In this document: positions 8,275-17,443 of the stretch, one piece after another
Numbering within the stretch: position 1 is the stretch's first letter
How the letters are laid out: each line of letters starts with the position of its first letter
NCBI GenBank assembly: GCA_002292325.1
Contig: DBBR01000053.1
Coordinates: forward strand, 713-25,091
DNA: 24,379 nucleotides
Direction: 5' to 3'
DNA from: Flavobacteriales bacterium UBA979
GTDB lineage: Bacteria; Bacteroidota; Bacteroidia; Flavobacteriales_D; Sanyastnellaceae
Program-made: the position numbers and the translations under genes
The notes under the pieces: generated by a model
The model's input: only the letters and a program-made list of their open reading frames with translations
The model's database searches: none
What the model was told of the DNA's origin: nothing

Positions 8275-9447
8275 CTAATTTTCGTAGTGATAGGTCCCGT
8301 GCTCGCCACTCACCGTGACGCGGCTTCCAACATATGATTCACACCGGCCAATGATCTGCGCTCCAACGCCCATAGCATGGGCCTCATCGATGATAGCCGA
8401 TGCGGCAATTTCGTCGGTGTAAATTTCCATGCGATGCCCCATATTGAACACTTGGTACATTTCTTTCCAATCCGTCCCTGAATTGGATTGGATCATTCGA
8501 AACAATGGAGGGGTTTCAAATAAATTATCCTTTACAACGTGCACATTCTGAGCAAAGTGCAAAACTTTCGTTTGGGCACCACCCGAACAGTGTACCATGC
8601 CCTTGATTCGGGAACGCCATGAAGGAAGGACTTTAGCTAGCAAAGGAGCATAGGTCCGGGTCGGTGATAGCACGAGTTTGCCTGCATCCAAAGGAACTCC
8701 ATCAACAGAATCTGTTAACCTTTGGGTCCCCGTATACACCCATCTCTCGTCTGTTCCAGGATCAAAACTTTCAGGAAATTGATGCATGAGGGCTTTCTCA
8801 AATACATCATGCCGGGCAGAAGTCAGTCCATTCGAACCCATGCCACCGTTGTAAGAAGACTCCCATTGGGCTTGGCCATCACTGGCTAAACCGACAACAA
8901 CCTGTCCAGGAGCAATATTCGCATTGTCAATCACCTCATCCCTTCGCATTCGAGCAATCACCGTCGAATCGACGATAATGGTTCGCACCAAATCACCAAC
9001 GTCGGCTGTTTCACCACCCGTACTTTGAATGTCGATTCCGTATCCGCGCAATTCCTCCAAAAGAGACTCTGTTCCCTGAATGATGGCTTTGATGACCTCT
9101 CCTGGAATGAGGTGCTTATTCCGACCTATCGTACTCGAAAGCAAAATCGGACCGGTAGCTCCTACACATAGCAAGTCATCCAGGTTCATGACCAACGCAT
9201 CCTGGGCAATTCCTTTCCACACGGATAAATCTCCAGTCTCCTTCCAATACATGTAAGCCAACGAGGACTTTGTCCCTGCCCCATCTGCATGCATAACCAC
9301 GCAATGGTCCTCACTTCCCGTTAAGTAATCCGGAACAATTTTGCAAAATGAGCGAGGGAAAAGCCCCTTATCGACACCTTCTATCGCCGCATGTACCTCT
9401 TCCTTACCCGCAGAAACTCCGCGGTGTGCATACCTCGATTCGTCCAC
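8275..9447 (-). CDS. purM: AIR synthase (PurM) of the long Bacteroidota type
   Basis: A 390-residue PurM-superfamily protein resembling the form annotated as phosphoribosylformylglycinamidine cyclo-ligase in Bacteroidota. That enzyme converts FGAM to AIR in purine synthesis, using ATP. The start region is DESRYAHRGVSAGKEEVH. The nucleotide-binding HADGAGTKSSLAYMYW (about 53-68) and AQDALVMNLDDLLCVGA (about 82-98) correspond to the DGVGTK and NDL segments of classical PurM. STGGETADVGDLVR (about 142-155) is also conserved. The protein is longer and quite divergent from E. coli PurM (about 345 residues), so assignment rests on the family and on purine/pyrimidine neighbours. The start is a GTG at 9447, four bases after the stop of the OmpA-like gene. 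No in-frame ATG gives a plausible N-terminus. Confidence 0.85.
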   Translation of the reverse strand: MDESRYAHRGVSAGKEEVHAAIEGVDKGLFPRSFCKIVPDYLTGSEDHCVVMHADGAGTKSSLAYMYWKETGDLSVWKGIAQDALVMNLDDLLCVGATGPILLSSTIGRNKHLIPGEVIKAIIQGTESLLEELRGYGIDIQSTGGETADVGDLVRTIIVDSTVIARMRRDEVIDNANIAPGQVVVGLASDGQAQWESSYNGGMGSNGLTSARHDVFEKALMHQFPESFDPGTDERWVYTGTQRLTDSVDGVPLDAGKLVLSPTRTYAPLLAKVLPSWRSRIKGMVHCSGGAQTKVLHFAQNVHVVKDNLFETPPLFRMIQSNSGTDWKEMYQVFNMGHRMEIYTDEIAASAIIDEAHAMGVGAQIIGRCESYVGSRVTVSGEHGTYHYEN

Positions 9448-9451
9448 TTAA

Positions 9452-11452
9452 TTAGTTTCCAGGTTGATAGTCGAAACGCAAGATTCTAAATACCGTCCGG
9501 CGGTTCGCTTGATGCGCTCTTTCCTTTTCATCTTCGGAAGACATCTTGGCGATTTCTGCATCAGAAATCAGCAGGCGTTCTTTACCCAGACCAGCTGCTT
9601 CAAGGCGATCCCGGGCAACTCCACGTCCTATCAAATAATCCACACACGTCTGGGCGCGTTTTTGTGAAAGCTCTTTGTTGTAAGTAGCATTTCCACGGCT
9701 ATCCGTGTGAGATTCCAATTGGATGACAAACGTCTCATTCCGCTCCATGATGCTCAAGAGATAGTTCAGTGAATCCGCGCTATTTACTTCTGCATTGATC
9801 AGCAGTTCTGACTCATTGAACGGATACAAAACCAGTGGCATGTCGTATTCGACGTCCAAGACGACTTCCTTCATTGGGAATTCTCGGGTCATGGTCGTGC
9901 TGTTGCTCAAGCCTACTGTTGTAAACCGATCACCCGTCACGATGTAACCCTCGTAATTCACTTCCACATCGTACGTTGTATTGCCTTTAATCTCTTTGTC
10001 ACAGAGGGCAAACGTTCCATCACCGTCCGCGGTCAAGGTAAAGGAATCTCCGTTGGAACCGTTGACCACAACCGTCGCCCCAAGTGGGTTTCCCGTGTAG
10101 GAGTCGAAGACATCTCCTTGATAGCAGAATTCCATTTCAGGCAGGCGAAATGAGTACAAATCATCCTTTCCCTTGCCCCCTGTGCGGCCAGAGGTAAAGA
10201 TGCCACTGTCTTCATTATCTCGGAAGACAAGACTGAAATCGTCGTTGCTGCTATTGATTGGATAAGGCATAGGCTCTGCCTTTTGGAATTGCATCGTCCC
10301 TTCAGCTGCCATCGCCCGCACGATATCCAATCCACCCATTTTTCCTAACGTTGTGGAGGAATAGTATAATGCGCCGTCATATCGCATGGCAGGAAACATT
10401 TCATCGCCTGCTGAATTGACATTGGGGCCCATGTTCACAGGTTCACCAAATGTATCTTCCTTGTCGTCATATGCAACATACCACAGGTCTTTTCCGCCAA
10501 ATCCACCAGGCATGTCCGACACAAACATCAGGTAGTCATTGTCTATAGTAAAACAAGGGTGACCCACCTGAGAACTGTCATTCTCATCGCGGTTAATCAG
10601 CTCAACCACCTCAGAAGGACCATATTTATTGCCCATCGTACTCGATCGGTAAATGTCACAGGCATAGGAATTATCCTCGTCGGAGATGCAGCGAGTGAAG
10701 TAAATCTGACGGTATTTCTTGTCAAACGTAACAGTTCCTTCATTGTACTCCGTATTGATGGTCGAGTTGAGGGGCTCAGGGGTGCTCCAGTTTTCTTTCT
10801 TATCCTGCTCTGCAGAAAACAAATCCATGTAGCGCTCACCTGTAATGGGGTCCTCTCCCGACCCTGTAGCAGATTCTCGTGAAGAAGAGAAAACAATTTT
10901 ATCCGACTTCTTAGAGGCGAATCCCACACCGTAATCGTAACTCGTAGAATTCAACCGCAGCAAATTATCCACGATGTACCGACTTGATGGCTCCATTAAT
11001 TCCAATGCATCGTCATCGGCCTGGGCAATCAATTGATCAGCCAACGAGGGATCTCCTCCGTTTTCTTTAAATGCGATGTACCATTCAATGGCTTCATCAA
11101 ATTCCTGTTGCATGCTCATGGCTTGACCATAGTGCAAATAGACTTCTGGATTATCTGAACCATAGCGTAAGCCCAAGGCTTTTTCATACCATTCTTCCGC
11201 TCCAGCAGGCTCCATCAATTTTAGAAAGCTTTCACCCGCCATGAAGGCGATGCGGCCCTTTTCATCAATTTGTTTGACCTTAGGGTAAACTTTTATGTAC
11301 TCTTGGAGCGAAGTACTGTAGGCTCCACGTGCGTAAGCCAAATCCGCCTCAGCCGACAAATCGCCTTGAGCAGAAATGAATCCCGTCGTAAAGATTATGA
11401 ATAAACCGACCAAGGCGGTCCGTGTCCAACAAGCTTGCAGGTAGTTGTGCAT
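9452..11452 (-). CDS. PorE-like OmpA-family protein (TPR, PD40 propeller, CRD, OmpA-C)
   Basis: A 666-residue envelope protein. A signal peptide ends near ISAQ (about residue 29). TPR-like helices cover about 35-150 (AEEWYEKAL, EAIEWYIAFKENG). PD40/WD40-type beta-propeller blades cover about 185-435, with repeats such as KIVFSSSRE, YLMFVSDMPGGFGGKDLW and GIFTSGRTGGKGKDDLY. A carboxypeptidase-regulatory-like beta domain follows at about 440-530, and a peptidoglycan-binding OmpA-C domain at about 555-660 (LESHTDSRGNATYNKELS, HQANRRTVFRI). This domain order is that of PorE of the type IX secretion system, which anchors the PorK/N ring complex to peptidoglycan; paralogues with other roles are common. 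PorE is a lipoprotein, but no lipobox cysteine is seen here. The ATG at 11452 is chosen over one at 11500 because it directly precedes the signal peptide. Confidence 0.85.
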   Translation of the reverse strand: MHNYLQACWTRTALVGLFIIFTTGFISAQGDLSAEADLAYARGAYSTSLQEYIKVYPKVKQIDEKGRIAFMAGESFLKLMEPAGAEEWYEKALGLRYGSDNPEVYLHYGQAMSMQQEFDEAIEWYIAFKENGGDPSLADQLIAQADDDALELMEPSSRYIVDNLLRLNSTSYDYGVGFASKKSDKIVFSSSRESATGSGEDPITGERYMDLFSAEQDKKENWSTPEPLNSTINTEYNEGTVTFDKKYRQIYFTRCISDEDNSYACDIYRSSTMGNKYGPSEVVELINRDENDSSQVGHPCFTIDNDYLMFVSDMPGGFGGKDLWYVAYDDKEDTFGEPVNMGPNVNSAGDEMFPAMRYDGALYYSSTTLGKMGGLDIVRAMAAEGTMQFQKAEPMPYPINSSNDDFSLVFRDNEDSGIFTSGRTGGKGKDDLYSFRLPEMEFCYQGDVFDSYTGNPLGATVVVNGSNGDSFTLTADGDGTFALCDKEIKGNTTYDVEVNYEGYIVTGDRFTTVGLSNSTTMTREFPMKEVVLDVEYDMPLVLYPFNESELLINAEVNSADSLNYLLSIMERNETFVIQLESHTDSRGNATYNKELSQKRAQTCVDYLIGRGVARDRLEAAGLGKERLLISDAEIAKMSSEDEKERAHQANRRTVFRILRFDYQPGN

Positions 11453-11534
11453 TTCGTAACGCTTAAAAATCAATTCCCGAATGTAAGGCAAAGACGGCAA
11501 TCAGAAGCAACCTCCTTGACAAAAGGTCAAACGA

Positions 11535-11563
11535 AAAACGACCGGAATTAACCCGGCCGTTTT
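11535..11563 (-). terminator. Intrinsic terminator of glnN
   Basis: On the minus strand, AAAACGGCCGG (11563-11553) pairs with CCGGTCGTTTT (11545-11535) over a 7-base loop. The stem is 11 bp, GC-rich in the middle, with one G-U wobble, and ends in a run of T. It starts 26 bases after the glnN stop and separates glnN from the downstream OmpA-like gene. Confidence 0.85.
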
Positions 11564-11588
11564 CAGATCTCCCCCAAGTGGTGAAATT

Positions 11589-13775
11589 TTATCGCGTGAA
11601 CAATAATTCCGAGAATTTCGGAAGCGGCCAATCCGCATCGTCAACAAGTGTCTCCAATTGAGAACACACATCCGCGACGAGATCCATATTGGGAACCACC
11701 TTTTCCGCAAACATTTGGGCATTCGCCATCAGTGTTTTTCCCGATTCGGCTTTATCGTGAACGGCCTCCAGCTTATTGCATCCAACATGCAAATCTTGGA
11801 TGAGTTGTCCCGCTTTTTTGATCAGTTGCACTTGAGCTTCAGAGTATTTTCCTGACTCTTTTCCAAGAACTTCACTGAGCTGACCAACGTTGGTCAAGAG
11901 CCCATTTTGGAAACGCACGGCCGCTGGCAAAATCATATTGCGACTCATATTCATCAAAACACGGCACTCAATTTGGCGCTTCATGATGTAATTCTCGAGT
12001 TCAACTTCCACACGGGCCGCGACCTCCTCTTTGCGGAGAACACCCTGTGACTCGAACAACTCAACAACCTCTTTTCGGTTGAGCACCTCTAGCGCTTCCG
12101 GCGTATTCTTCAAATTGGATAACCCACGCTTTTTGGCTTCTTTGACCCAATCATCTGAGTATCCATTTCCCTCAAATCGAATCGCTTTGCTTTGCGCAAT
12201 GAGCTTCTGCAATTCCTTGAGAATCGCATCATCTTTTTTGTCGCCACCTTCAATCCGTCCGTCTACCGCCACTTTAAAAGCTGTCAGTTGCTCTGCTACG
12301 ATGGTGTTCAATACGGTCATTGGAACAGCGCAATTCGCTGTACTGCCCACTGCGCGAAGCTCAAATTTGTTGCCGGTAAACGCAAATGGAGACGTTCGAT
12401 TTCGGTCCGTGTTATCCAGCAGCACTTCCGGAATCCGCCCAATCTCGAGTTTCAAAGCCGTTTTGTCCTCTGGCGTCAGCTTGCCAGCCTTAATACTCTT
12501 CTCAAGCGCATCGAGTAACTCGGACAACTGCGAACCAATGAACGCGCTAATGATCGCCGGCGGAGCTTCGTTCGCTCCCAATCGATGGTCATTTCCAACC
12601 GAAGCAATGCATGCTCGAACAATGTCAGCGTGCTTCTCCAATGCAGCAAGCGTATTGACGAAGAAGGTCAGAAACCGCAAGTTGGTCTTGGGGTTGTTCC
12701 CCGGTTTCAACAGATTCACACCGGTGTTGGTTCCGAGAGACCAATTGTTATGCTTACCCGAGCCGTTGAGTCCTGGGTAAGGTTTCTCGTGCAGCAAAAC
12801 CCTGAAATGGTGCTTACGTGCAACTTGCTCAAGCACCTCCATCAACATCAGGTTATGGTCATTGGCCAAGTTCGCCTCTTCAAAGACCGGTGCACATTCA
12901 AATTGGTTTGGCGCAACTTCGTTGTGGCGCGTTGTCACAGGGATGCCCAATTTGTGGCACTCTAATTCAAACTCCTTCATGAAGGCAGTAGCTCGTGCGG
13001 GGATGCTGCCAAAGTAATGGTCATCCAGTTGCTGCCCTTTCGCCGGTGTTGCGCCAAAAATAGCTCGCCCAGTCATCTGCAAATCCGGGCGCGCCGCATG
13101 CAACGCCTTGTCAACGAGGAAATATTCTTGTTCCCAGCCGAGAGTCGCAACAACCTTGGTCACATTCTTGTCGAAATATTGGCACACGGAGGTCGCCGCT
13201 TCGTCAACACGCGCCAACGCTTTGAGCAATGGAGTCTTATTGTCCAGTGCAAATCCGGTGTAGCTAATGAAAATGGTAGGAATGCACAATGTTTCTCCCC
13301 ACACAAACGCAGGTGATGTCGGATCCCAGAGCGTATACCCTCTTGCCTCAAAGGTGTTGCGAATGCCACCGTTTGGAAATGAGCTCGCATCAGGCTCTTG
13401 TTGAACGAGCAGCGTTCCATCAAACTTTTCGATGACTTGTCCATTGGCTACCGGCGTGATAAAGCTGTCGTGCTTTTCGGCTGTAGCTCCTGTCAACGGC
13501 TGAAACCAGTGCGTATAGTGCGTAGCACCTCGTGAAATTGCCCACTCCTTCATGGCCGATGCGACTTGGTCGGCAATTGCTCGGCTAATCGGTGTGTGAT
13601 TCTCCATCGCGTCGACAATTCCATCGCAAGCCTCGTCCGTGAGGTATTCACGCATCCGGCTCAGGTTGAAAACATTCTCTCCGTAATAGTTGGAAATCTT
13701 GTTATCCGGGCGTTCGACGATGCGCGGAGTTCTCTCCAAAACATCTTGCAAGGCCTGCTTACGCGAAATACTCAT
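11589..13775 (-). CDS. glnN: Glutamine synthetase type III
   Basis: A 728-residue protein matching the length of GSIII (GlnN) of Bacteroides, much longer than GSI or GSII. It makes glutamine from glutamate, ammonia and ATP in the cytoplasm, as a dodecamer. The N-terminal GSIII-specific beta-grasp region ends near residue 160. Active-site segments are GWEQEYFL (213-220, metal-binding Glu residues), RHNEVAPNQFE (283-293) and GLNGSGKHNNWSL (335-347). NRTSPFAFTGNKFELRAVGS lies further on and carries the ATP/glutamate-binding arginines. The C-terminal 200 residues are helical, as in the family. It appears monocistronic: a candidate -7 box lies 24 bases before the ATG and a strong terminator follows. 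No nitrogen-regulation gene is adjacent. Confidence 0.97.
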   Translation of the reverse strand: MSISRKQALQDVLERTPRIVERPDNKISNYYGENVFNLSRMREYLTDEACDGIVDAMENHTPISRAIADQVASAMKEWAISRGATHYTHWFQPLTGATAEKHDSFITPVANGQVIEKFDGTLLVQQEPDASSFPNGGIRNTFEARGYTLWDPTSPAFVWGETLCIPTIFISYTGFALDNKTPLLKALARVDEAATSVCQYFDKNVTKVVATLGWEQEYFLVDKALHAARPDLQMTGRAIFGATPAKGQQLDDHYFGSIPARATAFMKEFELECHKLGIPVTTRHNEVAPNQFECAPVFEEANLANDHNLMLMEVLEQVARKHHFRVLLHEKPYPGLNGSGKHNNWSLGTNTGVNLLKPGNNPKTNLRFLTFFVNTLAALEKHADIVRACIASVGNDHRLGANEAPPAIISAFIGSQLSELLDALEKSIKAGKLTPEDKTALKLEIGRIPEVLLDNTDRNRTSPFAFTGNKFELRAVGSTANCAVPMTVLNTIVAEQLTAFKVAVDGRIEGGDKKDDAILKELQKLIAQSKAIRFEGNGYSDDWVKEAKKRGLSNLKNTPEALEVLNRKEVVELFESQGVLRKEEVAARVEVELENYIMKRQIECRVLMNMSRNMILPAAVRFQNGLLTNVGQLSEVLGKESGKYSEAQVQLIKKAGQLIQDLHVGCNKLEAVHDKAESGKTLMANAQMFAEKVVPNMDLVADVCSQLETLVDDADWPLPKFSELLFTR

Positions 13776-13798
13776 TTTGATAATTTTTTAAGGATTGT

Positions 13799-13806
13799 CA
13801 AATGTA
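13799..13806 (-). promoter_or_regulatory. Candidate -7 box of the glnN promoter
   Basis: On the minus strand the bases read TACATTTG, an exact match to the Bacteroidota -7 consensus TAnnTTTG, in the gap between the PNGase-like gene and glnN. Transcription would start about 18 bases before the glnN ATG. The expected upstream TTTG at about 19 bases is absent; the nearest (complement of CAAAA at 13834) is 27 bases away. The match is therefore only partial. Confidence 0.45.
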
Positions 13807-13857
13807 CCCCCATATTTTTGGAGATCATCCGCCCAAAACAATAAAAATTACCAACAC

Positions 13858-13878
13858 ACCCCCGAATTAATAGGGGGT
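13858..13878 (-). terminator. Possible weak terminator after the PNGase-like gene
   Basis: A 6-bp stem ACCCCC/GGGGGT (13858-13863 with 13873-13878) with a 9-base loop starts 11 bases beyond the stop codon at 13890. It is GC-rich, but the U-rich stretch on the minus strand begins about 10 bases later rather than at once, so termination is uncertain. Confidence 0.35.
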
Positions 13879-13889
13879 AACTACAAGAT

Positions 13890-16800
13890 TTAGTAAATCT
13901 GAATCCAATTTGTCAGTTTATGACCGGAGTCACCTACTGCGGAGACGGCGTAAGTGCCCGGTTTTAAGCCGCGCAGATCACAGATCAACAACCCCTGATT
14001 CAAAGCGGTCCACCGACCAGTTCTCACAATGCGCCCCATGGCATCATAGCAAGCCCATTCCAAACGACTTCCTGCAGAGAAACCCGTGAGCTTCACCTGG
14101 AATTCACCATCAGATGGATTCGGAAAAACAGAAAAGCCTTGTTCCACTGATGCAAACTGTTCCTCCACGGCGACTATGTTCGTTTGAAAGAAAAAGGCCT
14201 GTGAAATGTATTTACCAAAATCCGGCTCGAAGTTGATGAAGTTTCCACCCGCCACTTTCTTCAAACGCGTGTAACCGCTCCCATCCGAATTCGCCCAAAA
14301 GCTTTGCCCATCATCTCCTGAATCATTTATCGTAAAGCGATAGCAACCTTGGTTCAACGCTAAAGTATCTCGGTACGTGGTGTTCGCTGTCGGGTAACCA
14401 CGCTCCCAAACAACATTGCCAGCGCCGTCCAACAACTCGACAGTTGTCTCCCACGGGATTGAATTCGTTTTGGTCCATACAATGAGGCGGTTATCGTCCA
14501 AATCTGTGTAAGACCAGGTCGGAACACGATGAAAATGAGAACTGCCTGTATTGTTTCGAATCTCTTCATCCACCATCCCATTGGGTTGATTAACGGATAC
14601 ATCAAACACAACCAAATCGTCCTCATCTCCTTCCCAAAGCGCGGGATCTTCATATGGCAGATCAACTTCTGCAGTTTCCAAAAAGCCCAACTCTCCAGTC
14701 CATTCGTAGGTCACCTGGGCTCCCCCGCTCACTCCGTAGCTAAACACACAGGAAGTCAGTGTTTCTGAACCGTTGTTTCGAATGCGAACTTTCGGCGATT
14801 CGCAAATTGGATTCCAGCGGGATTCGAGTTTATCATCTGATGGCGCCAGAATTTGAGAAATTTCTACATCATAGCTCATATTCGGAGCACCATACGCCAC
14901 AACCTGGCCCTCAAATCGGTAATTCCCGTCGGGGTCATAGGTGATGTCATAATCGACAGAAAATTCATCCTGTCCCTCTACCAAGGGAGTCAATTCAAAA
15001 TTTTTGGTATCCACTACGGCACCTGGACACCAACCCGCTCGATCATAGATCCACGTGCCGCCCTGAGGGTAGAGTGCATTGTCAGCGCATTCGCGCATGA
15101 TTTCCCAACTCCACTGTGTTTCGCCATTTACCTGCACCGAGTGCGTGTTAAAGCAAAATTCTCCGCAGTTATTTCCCGAACCAAAACCGTGTCCGCTCGC
15201 ACGGGTCTTCAACCGGAACATTTCCTCACCAGGCTCCGGAGTGAACACGTGATCCGTAACATTTCCGTCGAATGAGGCGAGGTTGTACTGTCCTTTCCAA
15301 AATGCATCCATCCGCTTGACGTCCCTTGGCGGGGTACCTTCAATGAAGGCGAATCGCATGTCCAATAACTCTTGCCAGTTTCCAGCTTGCAATTCAACAC
15401 TATCTCTCAGCAAATGAGCATAGTCCGATACGTCAAAGACCCATGTCCACCCGTCGTCGTCCAATGTCAACCCAATCCCATAGGGTGTGATGTAGCGGGC
15501 CAATTCATACCGATCAATCATTTCAAATGCCGGCGAATAATATTGAAGGGTATCATTCACGAATACTTCGGATTCGCCTGCAATGGGATACGAGGCGAGC
15601 AAGGCACCTTCTGAAGTCTTGGTTGTTGTCATTTGATCGGCAGGCCAACCATAGGTCAAGCTTTGCCACTGGACCCCATTGCCCTCGACCAACCATTCTA
15701 CAACGCTGACGGGATGGACGGGGGATATGTGGTCCACAACGACCTCTTCCGCAACGCTTGCATCTCCTGAAAACCAATGAAGAACAGGTCGCTGCGAATC
15801 CGGCATCTCCCCTGGTTGCCAAAACGCCTCGGAAGCTAGATGATCCCATGCCCCAGCGTCACCGTGCATGTAAACTCCATCAGCATCGCCAATCGACCCA
15901 ATTTCTTCGTTGTGATCCATCTCCAGATTGATCATCAGTGATTCGAAATTCGGATGACTTTCTTCCACTGGAGCAGCTCGATGTTCCGCAATGGTGGTAG
16001 CAGTGAGGGCGTCAGACCACACGCGAAACTCATCGACATCTCCGCGGTAATCATTTCCTCCATTGCCATTGCATCCGATGTGGAATCGGACCATATCTCC
16101 GAAGTAATTGTCTTTATCGGTTCCGGATTGAAACACATTACCATTGAGAACGATGGACATCGTACCTGCCTCTGCATCCTTGATAAAAGCCCAATGGTTC
16201 CATCGGCCTTCGTAATCCGAAGCATTCGCTGCTTGATCGATGCGATCGTACCCTCCTTCATACCCAGCGTCCCAATAAACACGGCCATTGGACCAAGGCA
16301 AATGGATGTTGATCTCGCGTTGATTGTTTGCATTCATCCCTTCGCAAATGGAGTTATTCTCCGGTTGAAATTCCGCTGTACCCCGCTGCCAAAATTCCAC
16401 GGTAACAGAAGTCTCAATTTCATTCAACCAATCCGTGTCCACTTCAAGGCGATCATTGCCATCGAAATGCACATATTGACCGGCCGTTCCGGCCTGCCAA
16501 GTCTGCATGGGTTTGGACTGCGTTGGAACCTCCACGGCCCAATCCAATGGAACAGATGCAGACACCTTCAGTTCGGCGACCAAATGACTTTCACCGTCCC
16601 ACACAAGCCCAGAATCAAATACAAAACGCCCGGGATCTTGGTCGTCTGAAACGAGGCAACTGGCAACCGGAGTTCCTTCATAAAAACCATCCAAAGAATC
16701 AGCTTCTACCCAATAAAAAGTCCATTGCGCAGCATCTCGGGTAGCATTCAAATTGGCCATAGCAGGCCAATCCAATCCAGCAATGCTCGTGCTATCCCAT

Positions 16801-17375
16801 CCCATATCATTCAGTTCGTCAGCCGTCCACAGCCATTGGATTCGACCGCGTTGAGAATCCTCTGCTCCCAACCAAGGCAGCGCGCTTAAAAACATCGAAT
16901 CAGATGCTACTGGCTCAAAAGATTCATTGACCGATTCCATGGCAAAAGATGGATACGACCACCTGATTGTATCCATTGGCACGGATTCCGGCTCCATAAT
17001 CAACGTATCGGCAATAAAATCCATGTCATCAATCAACCAATGCGGATGGGTCAGCAGGTTACTATCCAGCAAACCCGTGTGATCGAACAGGTACATGTAC
17101 GTCAAGTAATCCCACTCGCCGCAAGCATAGCCCAACCCTCCAGCAGTGCCATCCTCGAAACATTTCAATGTGTAATACATCAACACTTTTTGATAGGTCG
17201 AATCGTTGTCTGACGCCGGAAAGTCGAACCATCTCCGACCGGGGCTGTCATATGCCGTTTGCGGATTGTTTTGCTCTTCCCAAGTGAACGTCTGAACCCA
17301 GGTGGTATCGGCTTCTTGAGCAGTGCCGAAGCCACAAAAAAGCGAGAGTGCTAAAAAGGTGAAAAATACACGCAT
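13890..17375 (-). CDS. Secreted PNGase F-like protein with internal LamG-like domain and T9SS sorting tail
   Basis: A 1161-residue protein with a signal peptide (1-20, ending GTAQ). Residues 25-105 match the start of PNGase F, including CGEWD (85-89). The fold resumes near 620 with ARYITPYGIG, then IEGTPP (678-683), NCGEFCFNTHS (736-746) and YDRAGWCPG (777-785), to about 840. D89, E679 and E739 align with PNGase F D60, E118 and E206, so all three active-site acids are kept. The enzyme would cleave N-glycans from asparagine in glycoproteins. Between the halves lie about 500 extra residues, including a beta-rich part with QWLWTADELND (180-190) and a LamG/concanavalin-like domain (about 300-460, ending VDEFRVWSDALT). 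Beta domains follow, then a Por secretion tail (FSVFPNPSDG, 1081-1161), so export by T9SS to the surface or medium is likely. N-glycan activity is inferred. Confidence 0.85.
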   Translation of the reverse strand: MRVFFTFLALSLFCGFGTAQEADTTWVQTFTWEEQNNPQTAYDSPGRRWFDFPASDNDSTYQKVLMYYTLKCFEDGTAGGLGYACGEWDYLTYMYLFDHTGLLDSNLLTHPHWLIDDMDFIADTLIMEPESVPMDTIRWSYPSFAMESVNESFEPVASDSMFLSALPWLGAEDSQRGRIQWLWTADELNDMGWDSTSIAGLDWPAMANLNATRDAAQWTFYWVEADSLDGFYEGTPVASCLVSDDQDPGRFVFDSGLVWDGESHLVAELKVSASVPLDWAVEVPTQSKPMQTWQAGTAGQYVHFDGNDRLEVDTDWLNEIETSVTVEFWQRGTAEFQPENNSICEGMNANNQREINIHLPWSNGRVYWDAGYEGGYDRIDQAANASDYEGRWNHWAFIKDAEAGTMSIVLNGNVFQSGTDKDNYFGDMVRFHIGCNGNGGNDYRGDVDEFRVWSDALTATTIAEHRAAPVEESHPNFESLMINLEMDHNEEIGSIGDADGVYMHGDAGAWDHLASEAFWQPGEMPDSQRPVLHWFSGDASVAEEVVVDHISPVHPVSVVEWLVEGNGVQWQSLTYGWPADQMTTTKTSEGALLASYPIAGESEVFVNDTLQYYSPAFEMIDRYELARYITPYGIGLTLDDDGWTWVFDVSDYAHLLRDSVELQAGNWQELLDMRFAFIEGTPPRDVKRMDAFWKGQYNLASFDGNVTDHVFTPEPGEEMFRLKTRASGHGFGSGNNCGEFCFNTHSVQVNGETQWSWEIMRECADNALYPQGGTWIYDRAGWCPGAVVDTKNFELTPLVEGQDEFSVDYDITYDPDGNYRFEGQVVAYGAPNMSYDVEISQILAPSDDKLESRWNPICESPKVRIRNNGSETLTSCVFSYGVSGGAQVTYEWTGELGFLETAEVDLPYEDPALWEGDEDDLVVFDVSVNQPNGMVDEEIRNNTGSSHFHRVPTWSYTDLDDNRLIVWTKTNSIPWETTVELLDGAGNVVWERGYPTANTTYRDTLALNQGCYRFTINDSGDDGQSFWANSDGSGYTRLKKVAGGNFINFEPDFGKYISQAFFFQTNIVAVEEQFASVEQGFSVFPNPSDGEFQVKLTGFSAGSRLEWACYDAMGRIVRTGRWTALNQGLLICDLRGLKPGTYAVSAVGDSGHKLTNWIQIY

Positions 17376-17443
17376 GCAAATGATCTTTATGGAGCGAAGT
17401 GAAGGACGAAAGTTACAACCTCATCCAAACTATGGAGCCTGAA

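Noticed and set aside
11516..11530. Small inverted repeat TTGAC-AAAAG-GTCAA upstream of the PorE-like gene
   Set aside because: Only five base pairs, no T run, and no recognised operator; it is probably chance, in a gap already explained by the glnN terminator.
12031..12780. Long plus-strand open frame (249 codons) opposite glnN
   Set aside because: It is a mirror of a well-conserved glutamine synthetase; the Ser- and Arg-rich translation has no domain features.
15954..16649. 231-codon plus-strand open frame opposite the PNGase-like gene
   Set aside because: It is antisense to the LamG-like region of a complete, signal-peptide-bearing gene and has no recognisable protein features.
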